Assembly: GCA_016256075.1 (NCBI GenBank)
Contig: SDVU01000235.1
Span: 1 to 16,744, forward strand
DNA: 16,744 nucleotides
Direction: 5' to 3'
Source: Dictyocoela muelleri
Lineage: Eukaryota > Microsporidia
Made by a program: the position numbers and the translations under genes. Positions 8,590-16,088 of the stretch are shown one piece after another. How positions within the stretch are numbered: position 1 is the first letter of the stretch; each line of letters begins with the position of its first letter. The notes below the pieces were generated by a model. It did no database searches. It saw nothing but the letters and a program-made list of their open reading frames with translations, and was not told where the DNA came from.

Positions 8590-8826
8590 GGGTTAGGGAC
8601 CTGAAAAGAAATGAGCTCAATAAAAAGTATAAATATAAAAGAAATATGAAATTCTTCACTAATTAATAATCCTGGAAAAGCTTTTTTATATAAATATATA
8701 TATTATTATATTTAGTATATTAATTTATATAAAAAAACTGTTCCAAGTTTATTAATTAGCAAAGAATTTCATGGTTCTTTTATATTTATACTTTTTATTG
8801 AGTTCATTTTTTTCAAGTCCCTAAAT
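8590..8826. mobile_element. MITE family B, complete palindromic copy
   Basis: The left arm GGGTTAGGGACCTGAAAAG and ATGAGCTCAATAAAAAGTAT is mirrored by the right arm ACTTTTTATTGAGTTCAT then TTTCAAGTCCCTAAATC. The two arms are separated by an AT-rich middle (ATATAAATATATATATTATT). At about 237 bp with no coding potential it is a classic hairpin MITE. A truncated relative lies at 3091-3247. No clean target duplication was found. Confidence 0.82.
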
Positions 8827-9441
8827 CGTTGTAGTATCAAAATTTTTTTATTTTTAAAACATACCCTAGATTTCCAATGTAAAAAAATTTGTTAAATAAA
8901 TAAAACGTAAAAAGCAAAAGATCATAAAAGCACACTTTATTTAAAATATAATTATAAATCATATTTGAAACCAAGGCGAGTGTATAAAAAGGCATGGAGT
9001 TTTATAATTAAAAATTACATACATATTGTAGAATTTTTAAACCTTCTGAAGCTCTCTAATACATCGAGAACGTAAAAACAATTTTTTTTGCGGTTCTTAA
9101 AAACAACCCGCCATTGTATTACATGTTGACAACATCCATAATTTCAGACCCGGAAGTTTTTCAACTTTAGTATTTAGACCTTGTTTCTTAGTATTCAAGT
9201 AATATGTCTACACTAAGCTTCCCAGAAGCCCAGCTTATACGCGATTTTTGTTTTTATCTAGGAATTAACAGAATACAGGTAATTGATGGATTTCCATGAT
9301 TTTTTTTGTTAATTTTTCCCAAGATACCTCGCTCTACTCACCACCACACCTATGTTAGTCCCATATGTTTTACTATAAAAGATTTAACTAATTACTAATC
9401 AGCTATACCACACTAGAAAAACTGTTTATTACTACTAACTT
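8827..9441. other. Spacer without a recognisable gene
   Basis: Neither strand has a sustained frame. A small imperfect hairpin (GAACGTAAAAAC then TTGCGGTTC) lies near 9070-9098. The part from about 9100 to 9360 is slightly richer in G+C and more complex than the surroundings, but I recognise no product. Confidence 0.45.
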
Positions 9442-10731
9442 CGGTTCTACTGCATAGAATGCAATTTGGAGAACTATGTTTTTACTTTCTAATATAAATT
9501 TAAAATGGAGTAAGCCCCCATGACAGACATTACATTTGAAAGTCTGAATAAGGATATAATGATTTTTTTCGGTGAAGCATTAGCTGTTAAATTTTGCTTC
9601 TCGCTTGAGATTATTAAACAATAAAAAAGCTGTGTAGGTTGTAATAGAATGATGAAACTTTACAAAAACAAAAGATATGAGGGATTTCATAGATACGAGT
9701 GTAGGAATATGAAATGTAAGAAAACATTATCTTTAATAAATAGTATTGATATACATATGCCTAAAATAAAAATATCATCATTTTTTTTCTGCTGCTATCT
9801 TTATAGCATTAAGGCTACAAATTATTAGGCTGTAATTATGAGCGGTCTCAGTGAGCATTCTTGGATTTAAATCAAAAAAAATTATCATAATAAAACTAAA
9901 TATATTTATACAATCAACAATAAGGATAGGTGTCGAGAGTTTTACTTTACAAATTGACGAAGCTGCTTGTAATAGAAGATGTTTGATCACATCCCCTACT
10001 ACCGAAGATGAATACATACGAGATACGGTTTAGGTAATAGGTGTTATCTGTGAAAAGACTAATGAAATTTGTTTGAGTGTGTTAGAAGATCGTATAATTA
10101 CCACCATTACTAGATTTCTTGTTGAAAATGTCGAATCCTGTACTTTGATTAAGTCAGATGGATATCCCAGTTATCCCCAAGCCGTATCTTTTTCAGGAAA
10201 TACACACCGAATTGTCAATCATTCATAAGTTTTTGTAAATTCAGAACGTGTTCATACAAATTTAATAGAAAATTTGTGGTCACATCTAAAAACAGATTTA
10301 AAAACAAAACGTGGCGTTAGATATGATAATATATGTGAGTTTTTAAAAGAATTTTTTATAAAAAGAAAATTTTTTAGATCGAATACTAAAGCTTCCTCGT
10401 TGGATTTTTATAAAAATATCATAAAAAGTTTCATTAATAATTAAAAATTTATTTAGGAATATATTTATCAGTTTTTATAACTTAAAAACACTTTTATTTT
10501 TTATTATCTAAATTAAGAGGAATAACTAAAAATGTTTATAATTTTATATATAATGCCGTTTTTATTATATATTCACACATAATTAAACGTGTTTATAGAG
10601 TATAGCATTTTTTTAGATCCTTTATGTTTTTTCATTGAAGTATAAGATATATTTTATGTAAACTGGATATAATGCAATTTTGTGATTTTTTAGCAAAATA
10701 TAAAAAAATTGCATTCTATGCAGTAGCGCCG
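9442..10731 (+). mobile_element. Merlin-5: nearly whole Merlin transposon with matching ends
   Basis: The left end CTACTGCATAGAATGCAATT (9447-9466) and its exact inverse near 10706-10726 (AATTGCATTCTATGCAGTAG) form terminal inverted repeats. CGG/CCG trinucleotides lie 5 bp further out on each side. The element of about 1.28 kb contains one transposase relic in the expected orientation. It is the least decayed Merlin copy here. No target duplication was identified outside the repeats. Confidence 0.8.
9520..10444 (+). pseudogene. Merlin-5 transposase, broken but catalytic triad kept
   Basis: The ATG at 9520 opens MTDITFESLNKDIMIFFGEA. The zinc finger follows (CVGCNRMM, then YECRNMKCKKTLSLINS). 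A second frame, entered between about 9880 and 9925, reads IGVESFTLQIDEAACNRRCL, with the first Asp at 9956-9958. LIKSDGYPSYPQAV holds the second Asp (10157-10159) and VHTNLIENLWSHLKTDLK the Glu (10268-10270). It ends KNIIKSFINN and TAA at 10444. In-frame stops lie at about 9622, 9826, 10031-10033 (TAG where WVIG is expected, so from TGG) and about 10227, plus the one frameshift. All three DDE acids survive, so decay is recent compared with Merlin-3. The enzyme is an ISXO2-like transposase and non-functional as read. Confidence 0.88.
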
Positions 10732-10797
10732 CATTTTTTTAGATCTTTTATGTTTTTTCATTGAAGTATAAGATATATTTTAGGTAAACTGCATATA
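10605..10797. repeat. ~66-bp direct repeat straddling the right end of Merlin-5
   Basis: GCATTTTTTTAGATCCTTTA and the following bases to about 10671 recur at 10731-10797 with very few changes, 126 bp apart. The first copy lies inside the element and the second begins exactly at its right edge. This suggests a local duplication that included the element's end, or a subterminal repeat. Confidence 0.7.
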
Positions 10798-10860
10798 CTT
10801 CTATAGTTTTTGATCGCTTAATGCCAATCCTAAATATTTGTATAAGTGACTTTAAAACAA

Positions 10861-10920
10861 TTCGAACCTCGAATTTAAATGTTACAATCAGAAGTGTTAA
10901 CCACTGAGCTATCCGGACCC
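10861..10920 (-). pseudogene. tRNA-like relic (5' half, A and B boxes)
   Basis: The minus strand reads GGGTCCGGATAGCTCAGTGG, then TTAACACTTCTGATTGTAAC and TCGAGGTTCGAATTG. TAGCTCAGTGG matches the tRNA A box and GGTTCGAATTG nearly matches the B box, correctly spaced. The anticodon stem does not pair well, and downstream of the B box there is no sequence able to close the acceptor stem. It therefore looks like a decayed tRNA or the head of a tRNA-derived repeat. It resembles the sequence at 12515-12590. Confidence 0.5.
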
Positions 10921-11076
10921 ATTAATCTAAAGGAAAATATAATTATAATGATGATAATTTTTTTGTCAATTTTAAAAATTGAAATTTAAAACAATTATAA
11001 ATTTTTATAAGACATTCCAAAAATGGTAGTTAAAAACATTAAAAAAATAAAAAATCATACGATAATTTTACTCATT

Positions 11077-11430
11077 TTAACAACCTATCTTATTAGAGCA
11101 CTTATCCACAGTTTCTGCACAACCAATTTGAGTCGAAACACAACCACCAGCAGTCACATTAGCATCCTTCTTGCTATTTAAATAATTCTGTAACTCCTGA
11201 AGCCCACCAATAAAATTACCACATACATATATCTGTGGAATAAATTTATAATCATTTTTTCTTTTCGAATAGTCAATAACTTCCCTCTCAACATCACTAT
11301 CAATTTTTTCATAAGGACAAGGTTGTTGTCGCAACAACTGCTCTGCTTTCCGACAAAAAGGACATCTATCATTCCCAATCATTACAAATTTCGTTGTATT
11401 GGCTAAATCTTTAAATTCAGGGACTGACAT
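11077..11430 (-). CDS. Glutaredoxin (dithiol, CPFC active site)
   Basis: This encodes a small thiol-disulfide oxidoreductase that uses glutathione to reduce protein and mixed disulfides, probably in the cytosol. From the ATG at 11430 the product is 117 residues starting MSVPEFKDL. The active site DRCPFC puts the catalytic cysteines at 23 and 26. KFIPQIYV (about 62-69) carries the conserved cis-proline loop, here Ile-Pro instead of Val-Pro, and GNFIGGLQEL (about 71-80) is the glutathione-binding Gly-Gly motif. The length of the core matches the family. A C-terminal extension of about 25 residues is Cys-rich (TAGGCVSTQIGCAETVDKC, ending IGC) and unusual. An in-frame ATG at 11463 would add 11 mostly hydrophobic residues (MHFIYILQVIT). 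I prefer 11430 because it fits the usual domain start, but a short organelle-targeting leader cannot be excluded. The frame is intact and no intron is visible. No neighbouring gene is close; a minisatellite begins about 70 bp upstream. Confidence 0.95.
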   Translation of the reverse strand: MSVPEFKDLANTTKFVMIGNDRCPFCRKAEQLLRQQPCPYEKIDSDVEREVIDYSKRKNDYKFIPQIYVCGNFIGGLQELQNYLNSKKDANVTAGGCVSTQIGCAETVDKCSNKIGC

Positions 11431-11500
11431 TGTTATAACTTGTAAAATGTAAATAAAATGCATAGTTATTATTTTTTTCTTTCTTTTAAAGATTTTTTTC

Positions 11501-11711
11501 TAACTTCTTATCAAAATGTATAACTTCCTATCAAAATGTATAACTTCCTATCAAAATGTATAACTTCTTATAGCATGTATAACTTTTTATCAATATTTTT
11601 ATGACTTCTTATTATGATTTTTATGACTTCTTATTATGATTTTTTTAACTTCTTATTATGATTTTTTTAACTTCTTATTATGATTTTTTTAACTTCTTAT
11701 TATGATTTTTT
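11501..11711. repeat. Minisatellite upstream of the glutaredoxin gene
   Basis: About four 20-bp units (TAACTTCCTATCAAAATGTA) at 11501-11580 grade into about five units of 21-22 bp (AACTTCTTATTATGATTTTT) up to 11711. The shared core AACTTCTTAT links the two halves. It starts roughly 70 bp 5' of the glutaredoxin ATG (the gene is on the minus strand), so it occupies the promoter side. A regulatory role is only possible, not shown. Confidence 0.85.
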
Positions 11712-12286
11712 ATTTGTGTTGATAAAACATTAAATCGATTATATTTTTTACTCCTATATTGTTAGAATAATAATCTTTCAAGTCTATGAACTCTTTACAT
11801 ATAATTTTTTGAAAATCCTTTCAATTATACTATTTAGCAATTATAAAATTTTTATTTATAATCTTATGAAAATATAAATTTTAATAATAGTAAAATTTTT
11901 ATAGCCTTTAATTATAATCTGTTCTTGAGCTTAAAGCTAAATTATATTTTCATCTTTAATATCATTTTATTGATTTTATTATGACATTATCTAAATTAAT
12001 AAAATATCAATATAATTAATAAAATCTCAATATAATTAATAAAATATCAAAATATCTGTAGTTTTAATCAGGCTAACTTTATTATTAATAATATCAATAT
12101 TATTCAAAATCTCCGATAAAAATATATTTCAATAAATATATTTTATTAATGATATATCATTAAATAATAATTAATTGGATTTTTTAATTAATCATCTCAA
12201 ATCATAAGATGAAGAAATTGAACTTGAAGTTTTATAAAAAAAGAACTTATATTGATGATTATTGAATAAATAATTTTGTTTAATTT
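11712..12286. other. AT-rich spacer with a small 20-bp tandem repeat
   Basis: No gene is seen on either strand. The only structure is three copies of a 20-bp unit, AATTAATAAAATATCAATAT, at 11994-12053, plus scattered AT-rich inverted repeats. Confidence 0.6.
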
Positions 12287-12365
12287 TATGATAAACTTTA
12301 AATGATTTAATTTAAAATGATATAAACTTTAAACGATATAATTTAATTTGATATAAACTTTAAAT
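12287..12365. repeat. Satellite of 16-bp AAATGATATAAACTTT units, left part
   Basis: Degenerate units of ATGATATAAACTTTAA run up to the left end of the hAT element and resume at 13090 directly after its right end. The element therefore inserted into the satellite. Confidence 0.8.
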
Positions 12366-12514
12366 CAGTGTTCCCAAACCTTTTTTTACTACGGACCGGT
12401 CAAAGTGTAAAAAAATTCGCGGACCGGTCCGAGTATAAAAAAAATCGCGGGCCAGCAAATTATATACAATTATTTATATATCAAAATTGAACCAACACCT
12501 TTCCTAAAATCGTA

Positions 12515-12590
12515 AACTTGCGAGATTGCATAGTGGTTAACATTTTTGAATGTAAAAATTATGCATCGGGGTTGTAATCCCGCTGACGTC
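12515..12590 (+). other. tRNA-like head inside the hAT element (possible SINE)
   Basis: GATTGCATAGTGGTTAACA resembles a tRNA A box region, and about 30 bp later CGGGGTTGTAATCCCG resembles the T-arm with its B box (GGTTGTAATCC against GGTTCGANTCC). The anticodon region (GAATGTAAAAATT) does not form a good stem. The layout parallels the minus-strand relic at 10861-10920. ACAATTA occurs at 12466 and again at 12949, a possible target duplication of a SINE-like insertion, but seven bases in AT-rich DNA is weak evidence. Confidence 0.48.
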
Positions 12591-12649
12591 ACTTTAATAA
12601 ATAGGGTTTATATTAAGCGAACAATAAGTATATAACTATATTATTAATA

Positions 12650-12955
12650 TATAGTTGTTCGGTATGGCAGATTAAGACCTGGTCTAATATGAAAATGAGC
12701 AGAAGAGACTCATGTAGATGTGAGGATAGCTGCGGTGACACATCTTTGCAAAAAGATGCGAAAATGGAAAACCATGAAACACCTATAATTACTGGTATCC
12801 TGCTGAGTCATTGATAGTGCTAAAATCGTATATACACCTGAGCTTCTGTGTAGCTTATGAGTGACGTATTACGCGAACATGGGGAACCAAAGATCTAAAC
12901 ACAATGGTAGGTGACAACTCTCCGGTTAGGCAAGTATGGATGTTGTCAACAATTA
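12650..12955 (+). other. Less AT-rich passage of unknown origin within the hAT element
   Basis: This stretch is visibly more balanced in base composition than the rest of the window. It has no stop for about 55 codons in one frame (including SCSVWQIKTWSNMKMSRRDS and CRCEDSCGDTSLQKDAKMEN, ending at TGA near 12812). It also contains an inverted pair, AGATGTG and CACATCT. I recognise no protein or RNA. It could be the body of a SINE, captured foreign DNA, or ordinary hAT interior. Confidence 0.4.
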
Positions 12956-13089
12956 ATATGAATATTTATATTTTCTCCGCAGACCGACATAATTTTCCCA
13001 GCGTACCGCAAAATTTTCCCATGGACCGGCGAAATTTTCTCCATGGACCCGCGAAATTTTCTCCATGGACTAGAAATTGCCGACCACTG

Positions 13090-13160
13090 CTTAAATGATA
13101 TAAACTTTAAATGATATAAACTTTAAAATGATATAAACTTTAAATGATATAAATTTAAAT
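13090..13160. repeat. Satellite of 16-bp AAATGATATAAACTTT units, right part
   Basis: Four units of AAATGATATAAACTTT and variants continue the array interrupted by the hAT element. The copies on this side are more regular than those on the left. Confidence 0.82.
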
Positions 13161-13317
13161 ACATTTTATATTTAAAAAAAAATATATTTTTTGTTCTATT
13201 TTATATAATTTTTTTAAAAAATGATGAATTTTTTTAATTTATAAATAATTATACATAAAAGATACCAAAATAATAATCCCAAAAATTAAAATTTTTGGAA
13301 AATTAGTTAATTTAATA

Positions 13318-13377
13318 GTAATATTATAAGTCATCAAATAATTGGTGTGTACATAATTTGTTTTAAAAATTACAAAT
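13318..13377. repeat. 60-bp direct repeat, copy 1
   Basis: GTAATATTATAAG ... AATTTGTTTTAAAAATTACA recurs at 15497-15556 in the same orientation. Each copy sits just outside one of the palindromic GGTGAATTT blocks (13384-13472 and 15443-15473), so the two mark a unit of about 2.2 kb. Confidence 0.65.
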
Positions 13378-13383
13378 TGAAAA

Positions 13384-13472
13384 GCCGAAATTCCCCATTA
13401 TGGTGAATTTAGGCCTTTTTCACCACGAATAAGGAGAGGCCTAAAATCACCATAATTGTGAATTTATGTAAT
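13384..13472. repeat. Pair of palindromic AAATTCACCATWATGGTGAATTT blocks
   Basis: GCCGAAATTCCCCATTATGG with TGAATTTAGGCC (13384-13416) and AGGCCTAAAATCACCATAAT with TGTGAATTTATG (13437-13472) are diverged copies of one near-palindrome. A third copy, inverted relative to the second, is at 15443-15473. They probably are the ends of a miniature or larger inverted-repeat element surrounding the 14-15 kb element. Confidence 0.65.
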
Positions 13473-14047
13473 TTTAATCACAGAAAGGGTTAAAAAATGA
13501 TGACCTTTGTAAAATGAGATATTGAAAATTAAAACACCATTCATTTTTTATAGAAAAAAATACAAAATTAAGGTAAAGGAATATAAAAACTAGTAATTTA
13601 TTATTAGATACCAAAAGGTAGGTCTTGTTTCGTAAAAAACATATTAAAAACTTTACTTTCTTAATTTTAAAATATGGGATAAATAATAAACATCCCCATC
13701 TATTCTAATTATCTCGAAGAAATTTTAGTTTATAAAGTAATATATTGTTACAAATACAATTTTTTTTCGACGGTCTTTTTACAAAAACCGTCCTTTTTAC
13801 GGTCTATATTTATTATAGAATTTTAGTTACACTTATCTTATAAAACAACAATTCATGCTGAGACTCAAGAAAATCCAAACCACAATAATAATATAAACTT
13901 TTTAAGATCTCAATTAACAATTCTTTTTAAAAATCTCGCAAAAGAATAATTTTTTACGAGATAGGTCAAGAAAAACTTTTTTTGGTAAATAGCGGTTAAA
14001 CGGCATTTTTGAGATTAAACGGCGTCTTTTAAAATTTTTAAACACCC
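13473..14047. other. AT-rich spacer without a recognisable gene
   Basis: Both strands are full of stops. Minor structure: a hairpin-like set of ACGGTC/GACCGT words near 13770-13805 and repeated AAACGGC words at 13997-14026. No protein, tRNA or transposon end was recognised. Confidence 0.5.
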
Positions 14048-14324
14048 CCTATTGTTGGCACGAAAAGTGACCGGGCAATAAAAATGACCTTGTATTAAAA
14101 AACTATAAAAAAGGGTTTAGATTATTGTTTTATGCGTTATTTATTTTTTCAAAAATTTTTATATGTCAATTTATTAAGAGCCTCAGAACTAAAAGTGACC
14201 GCAATGTTTTAAAGTAAAATTCAAAAAAAATCATTAATGAATTAAAAGAAAAATTCATAAGTGTAAATAAAAAAATAAAAGTGACCGTGCAAATTTTTCA
14301 TTAAAAAATTTAATTTTTTTTGAT

Positions 14325-14463
14325 AATATGTTTTTAAGTTTCAATAATTTCAATCGAATCAATATATTTTGTATAATGATTTTTCAGAAATTATATTTGT
14401 TATAAAATAAAAATTGTCAAAATATATTGATTCGATCTAAATTATTGGAATTTCAAAACATAT
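14325..14463. mobile_element. ~138-bp MITE nested in the left arm
   Basis: The inverted ends ATATGTTTTTAAGTTTCAAT and the matching ATTGGAATTTCAAAACATAT enclose a second inverted pair, CGAATCAATATATTTT and AAAATATATTGATTCG. The right arm of the host element lacks this segment and passes directly from TTTTTTGATGATATG to TCCCGCGCGG, which shows it is a later insertion. The exact target duplication cannot be resolved. Confidence 0.78.
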
Positions 14464-14599
14464 GATGTCCCGCGCGCAACGCGACACCTTTGCGCACTGC
14501 GAGACCTTTTTATTATTTTAACTTATTTTTGAGATTTTTTATATATTGATTTTTTATTAATATATTGATTTTTAATAATTTTATTTTATGAAATTTTTG

Positions 14600-14672
14600 T
14601 TGACAGCGGGAGATGAACCCACTAATTCATTGTTAATACTTTTTTCGACTACCACTCGGCCACAACAACATA
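14600..14672 (-). other. tRNA-like sequence in left arm (Leu/Ser-like, decayed)
   Basis: The minus strand starts GTTGTTGTGGCCGAGTGGTA, where TGGCCGAGTGG is a perfect A box of the leucine/serine tRNA type. It ends GTGGGTTCATCTCCCGC with CTGTCAACA. The T-arm pairs as GTGGG with CCCGC, and the acceptor pairs GTTG with CAAC. The anticodon arm is not convincing (GAAAAAAGTATTAACAATGA), so it is probably not a working tRNA. Confidence 0.5.
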
Positions 14673-14955
14673 ATTAATTTATTTAATATATTTAAATATA
14701 AATTTAATATTTAAAGATAAAATTTTATTGCTAACTTAAATTTTACATATTATAAATTATAGTATATTTATGATTTATTAAAAATAACATAAATATTTTT
14801 TAGATATAAATATCAATAAAAAATAACAAAAATGTAAATAAATTATATTGATGAGATTTAATTACTTTTTTTATAAAAATACATTTATTACAATAAAATG
14901 TTATTTTACAAAAATTAATTATTAATAATCAGTAAATATATATAAGTATTTATTT

Positions 14956-15017
14956 GCCTAGAGATTAGGATGATTTTACAAACAATGAACTAGTGAGTTC
15001 AACTCCTCTGTCAACAA
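14956..15017 (+). other. tRNA-like sequence in right arm, diverged counterpart
   Basis: TGCCTAGAGATTAGGATGAT with ACAAACAATGAACTAGTGAG and TTCAACTCCTCTGTCAACA mirrors the left-arm sequence. The 3' part (B-box-like AGTTCAACTCC and the CTGTCAACA end) is well kept; the A box half has diverged. Confidence 0.42.
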
Positions 15018-15496
15018 AATTTAACAAAAATTTCATAAAATAAAATTAATGAAAATCAATATATTAATAAAAAATCCCGAAAATAAGTTAAAATGATAAA
15101 AAGGTCTCGCAGTTGGCATAGGTCCCGCGCTCCGCGCGGGACATATCATCAAAAAAATTAATTAAATTTTTTGATGGAAATTTTATCCGCCCACTTTTAT
15201 TTTTTTTTATTTACATTCATGTTTTTTCTTTTTAATTCATTAATGATTTTTTTTTGAATTTTACTTTAAAACATTGCGGTCACTTTTAGTTCTGAGGCTC
15301 TTAATAAATTGCCATATAGAAATTTTTGAAAAAAAAATAAATAATACATAAAATAATAATCTGATCCCTTTTATATAGTTTTTTTAATACCCGGTCATTT
15401 TTATTGCCCGGGCACTTTTGTGCCAACACCTATAACGTTAATCATAAATTCACCATAATGGTGAATTTCGGCCTAACGATTTTTTTCAAATTAAGA

Positions 15497-15556
15497 GTAA
15501 TATTATAAGACCTCTTGTATATTGGCGTGGAACAATTTGTTTTAACAATTACAAAT
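15497..15556. repeat. 60-bp direct repeat, copy 2
   Basis: This matches 13318-13377 in the same orientation (GTAATATTATAAG at the start, AATTTGTTTTAACAATTACA at the end). It lies just outside the palindromic block at 15443-15473. The region from here to 15857 is otherwise AT-rich and has no recognisable gene. Confidence 0.62.
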
Positions 15557-15857
15557 AAATATACATCTAATATTAGACATTTTTAGGATTTTAAAAAAAT
15601 ACTGATATGTGAATATTTTTCGCCTAAATCTAACACCTAAGTAAATATTATATTATAAAAATTATAAGAAGTTTAAATCAGTTATATCGCATTGTATCAA
15701 CTATATAATAACTTTAATAGTGTTTTTAGTCATTTTATTTATATAATTTTTAAATAATTTTTTTTACTCATCACAAAAATGTTACATTTAAACTTTAAAC
15801 TAAAAAAAAATTAAGTTAATATAGTTAAGTTACAGAGGATATCTGAAATAGTGAACA

Positions 15858-16088
15858 GATTCCCGAAAAAATGAGAAAGATTCCCGAAATATTGATACAA
15901 ATTCCGGAAATAATATAACTAATTCCCGAAATAATGAGGCAGATTCCGGGAATAATAGACTTAATTTTCGAAATAATGAGACGGATTCCCGAAATAATGA
16001 GACGGATTCCCGAAATAATGAGACGGATTCCCGAAATAATGAGACAAATTCCCGAAATAAGGGGACTAGTTTTCGAAATCTAAAAAAC
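15858..16088. repeat. 21-bp minisatellite, 11 units, open on both strands
   Basis: Eleven units of GATTCCCGAAATAATGAGAC plus one base are arrayed; the units at 15984-16046 are almost identical and the edges have diverged. Since 21 is a multiple of three and the unit lacks stops, the plus strand stays open (heptads such as DSRNNET) without any ATG. The minus strand has a frame with an ATG at 16129 and stop at 15830 (99 residues, heptads such as ESVSLFR). Openness alone is expected from such a repeat, so neither is called as a gene. Confidence 0.85.

Larger units (their letters stand above)
12366..13089. mobile_element. Non-autonomous hAT element inserted in a satellite
   Basis: The left end CAGTGTTCCCAAACC and right end (inverse) CAGTGGTCGGCAA fit the CAG-starting short ends of hAT elements. 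Subterminal repeats are clear. The left side has CGGACCGGTC followed by A-runs three times. The right side has a period of about 21 bp (TGGACCGGCGAAATTTTCTC and variants) over roughly 12980-13075. The flanks CTTTAAAT (12358-12365) and CTTAAAT (13090-13096) are an 8-bp target duplication with one base lost, with TA at the centre as common for hATs. At 724 bp it has no transposase; the interior holds a tRNA-like sequence and unidentified DNA. Confidence 0.82.
14053..15428. mobile_element. 1.38-kb long-inverted-repeat element, family unknown, 5-bp target duplication
   Basis: The ends TGTTGGCACGAAAAGTGACC (14053) and GGCACTTTTGTGCCAACA (15411-15428) are inverted, and the similarity continues inward for several hundred bases on each side (CCTCAGAACTAAAAGTGACC, GCAATGTTTTAAAGTAAAAT). 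The element is flanked by a perfect direct repeat CCTAT (14048-14052 and 15429-15433). The arms carry repeated AAAAGTGACCG words, GC-rich palindromic knots (14466-14510 and 15102-15143) and a tRNA-like sequence each, and meet in an AT-rich centre at about 14680-14955. There is no transposase. The terminal TGT...ACA with 5-bp duplication is shared by some DDE-integrase-type DNA transposons (for example Ginger-like); that placement is a guess. Confidence 0.8.

Noticed and set aside
9778-10017. 79-residue minus-strand open frame
   Set aside because: It is antisense to the Merlin-5 transposase, whose motifs are clear on the plus strand.
9520-10444. Merlin-5 as an active transposase using read-through or frameshifting
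   Set aside because: Four stops and a frameshift scattered along the gene fit ordinary decay; one TAG clearly replaces an expected Trp codon.
11178-11378. 66-residue minus-strand frame within the glutaredoxin gene
   Set aside because: It is a shifted-frame shadow of the glutaredoxin coding sequence.
12904-13098. 64-residue plus-strand frame with repeated NFP-like peptides
   Set aside because: The peptide repeat is the translated subterminal repeat of the hAT element, not a gene.
14600-14672. Functional tRNA-Leu or tRNA-Ser gene
   Set aside because: The A box and T-arm are good, but the anticodon arm does not pair and the acceptor stem has a mismatch and wobbles; it also lies inside a mobile element.
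14053-15428. LTR-type element, because of the TG...CA ends and 5-bp duplication
   Set aside because: The two ends are inverted, not direct, and no long direct repeats or coding domains of that class are visible.
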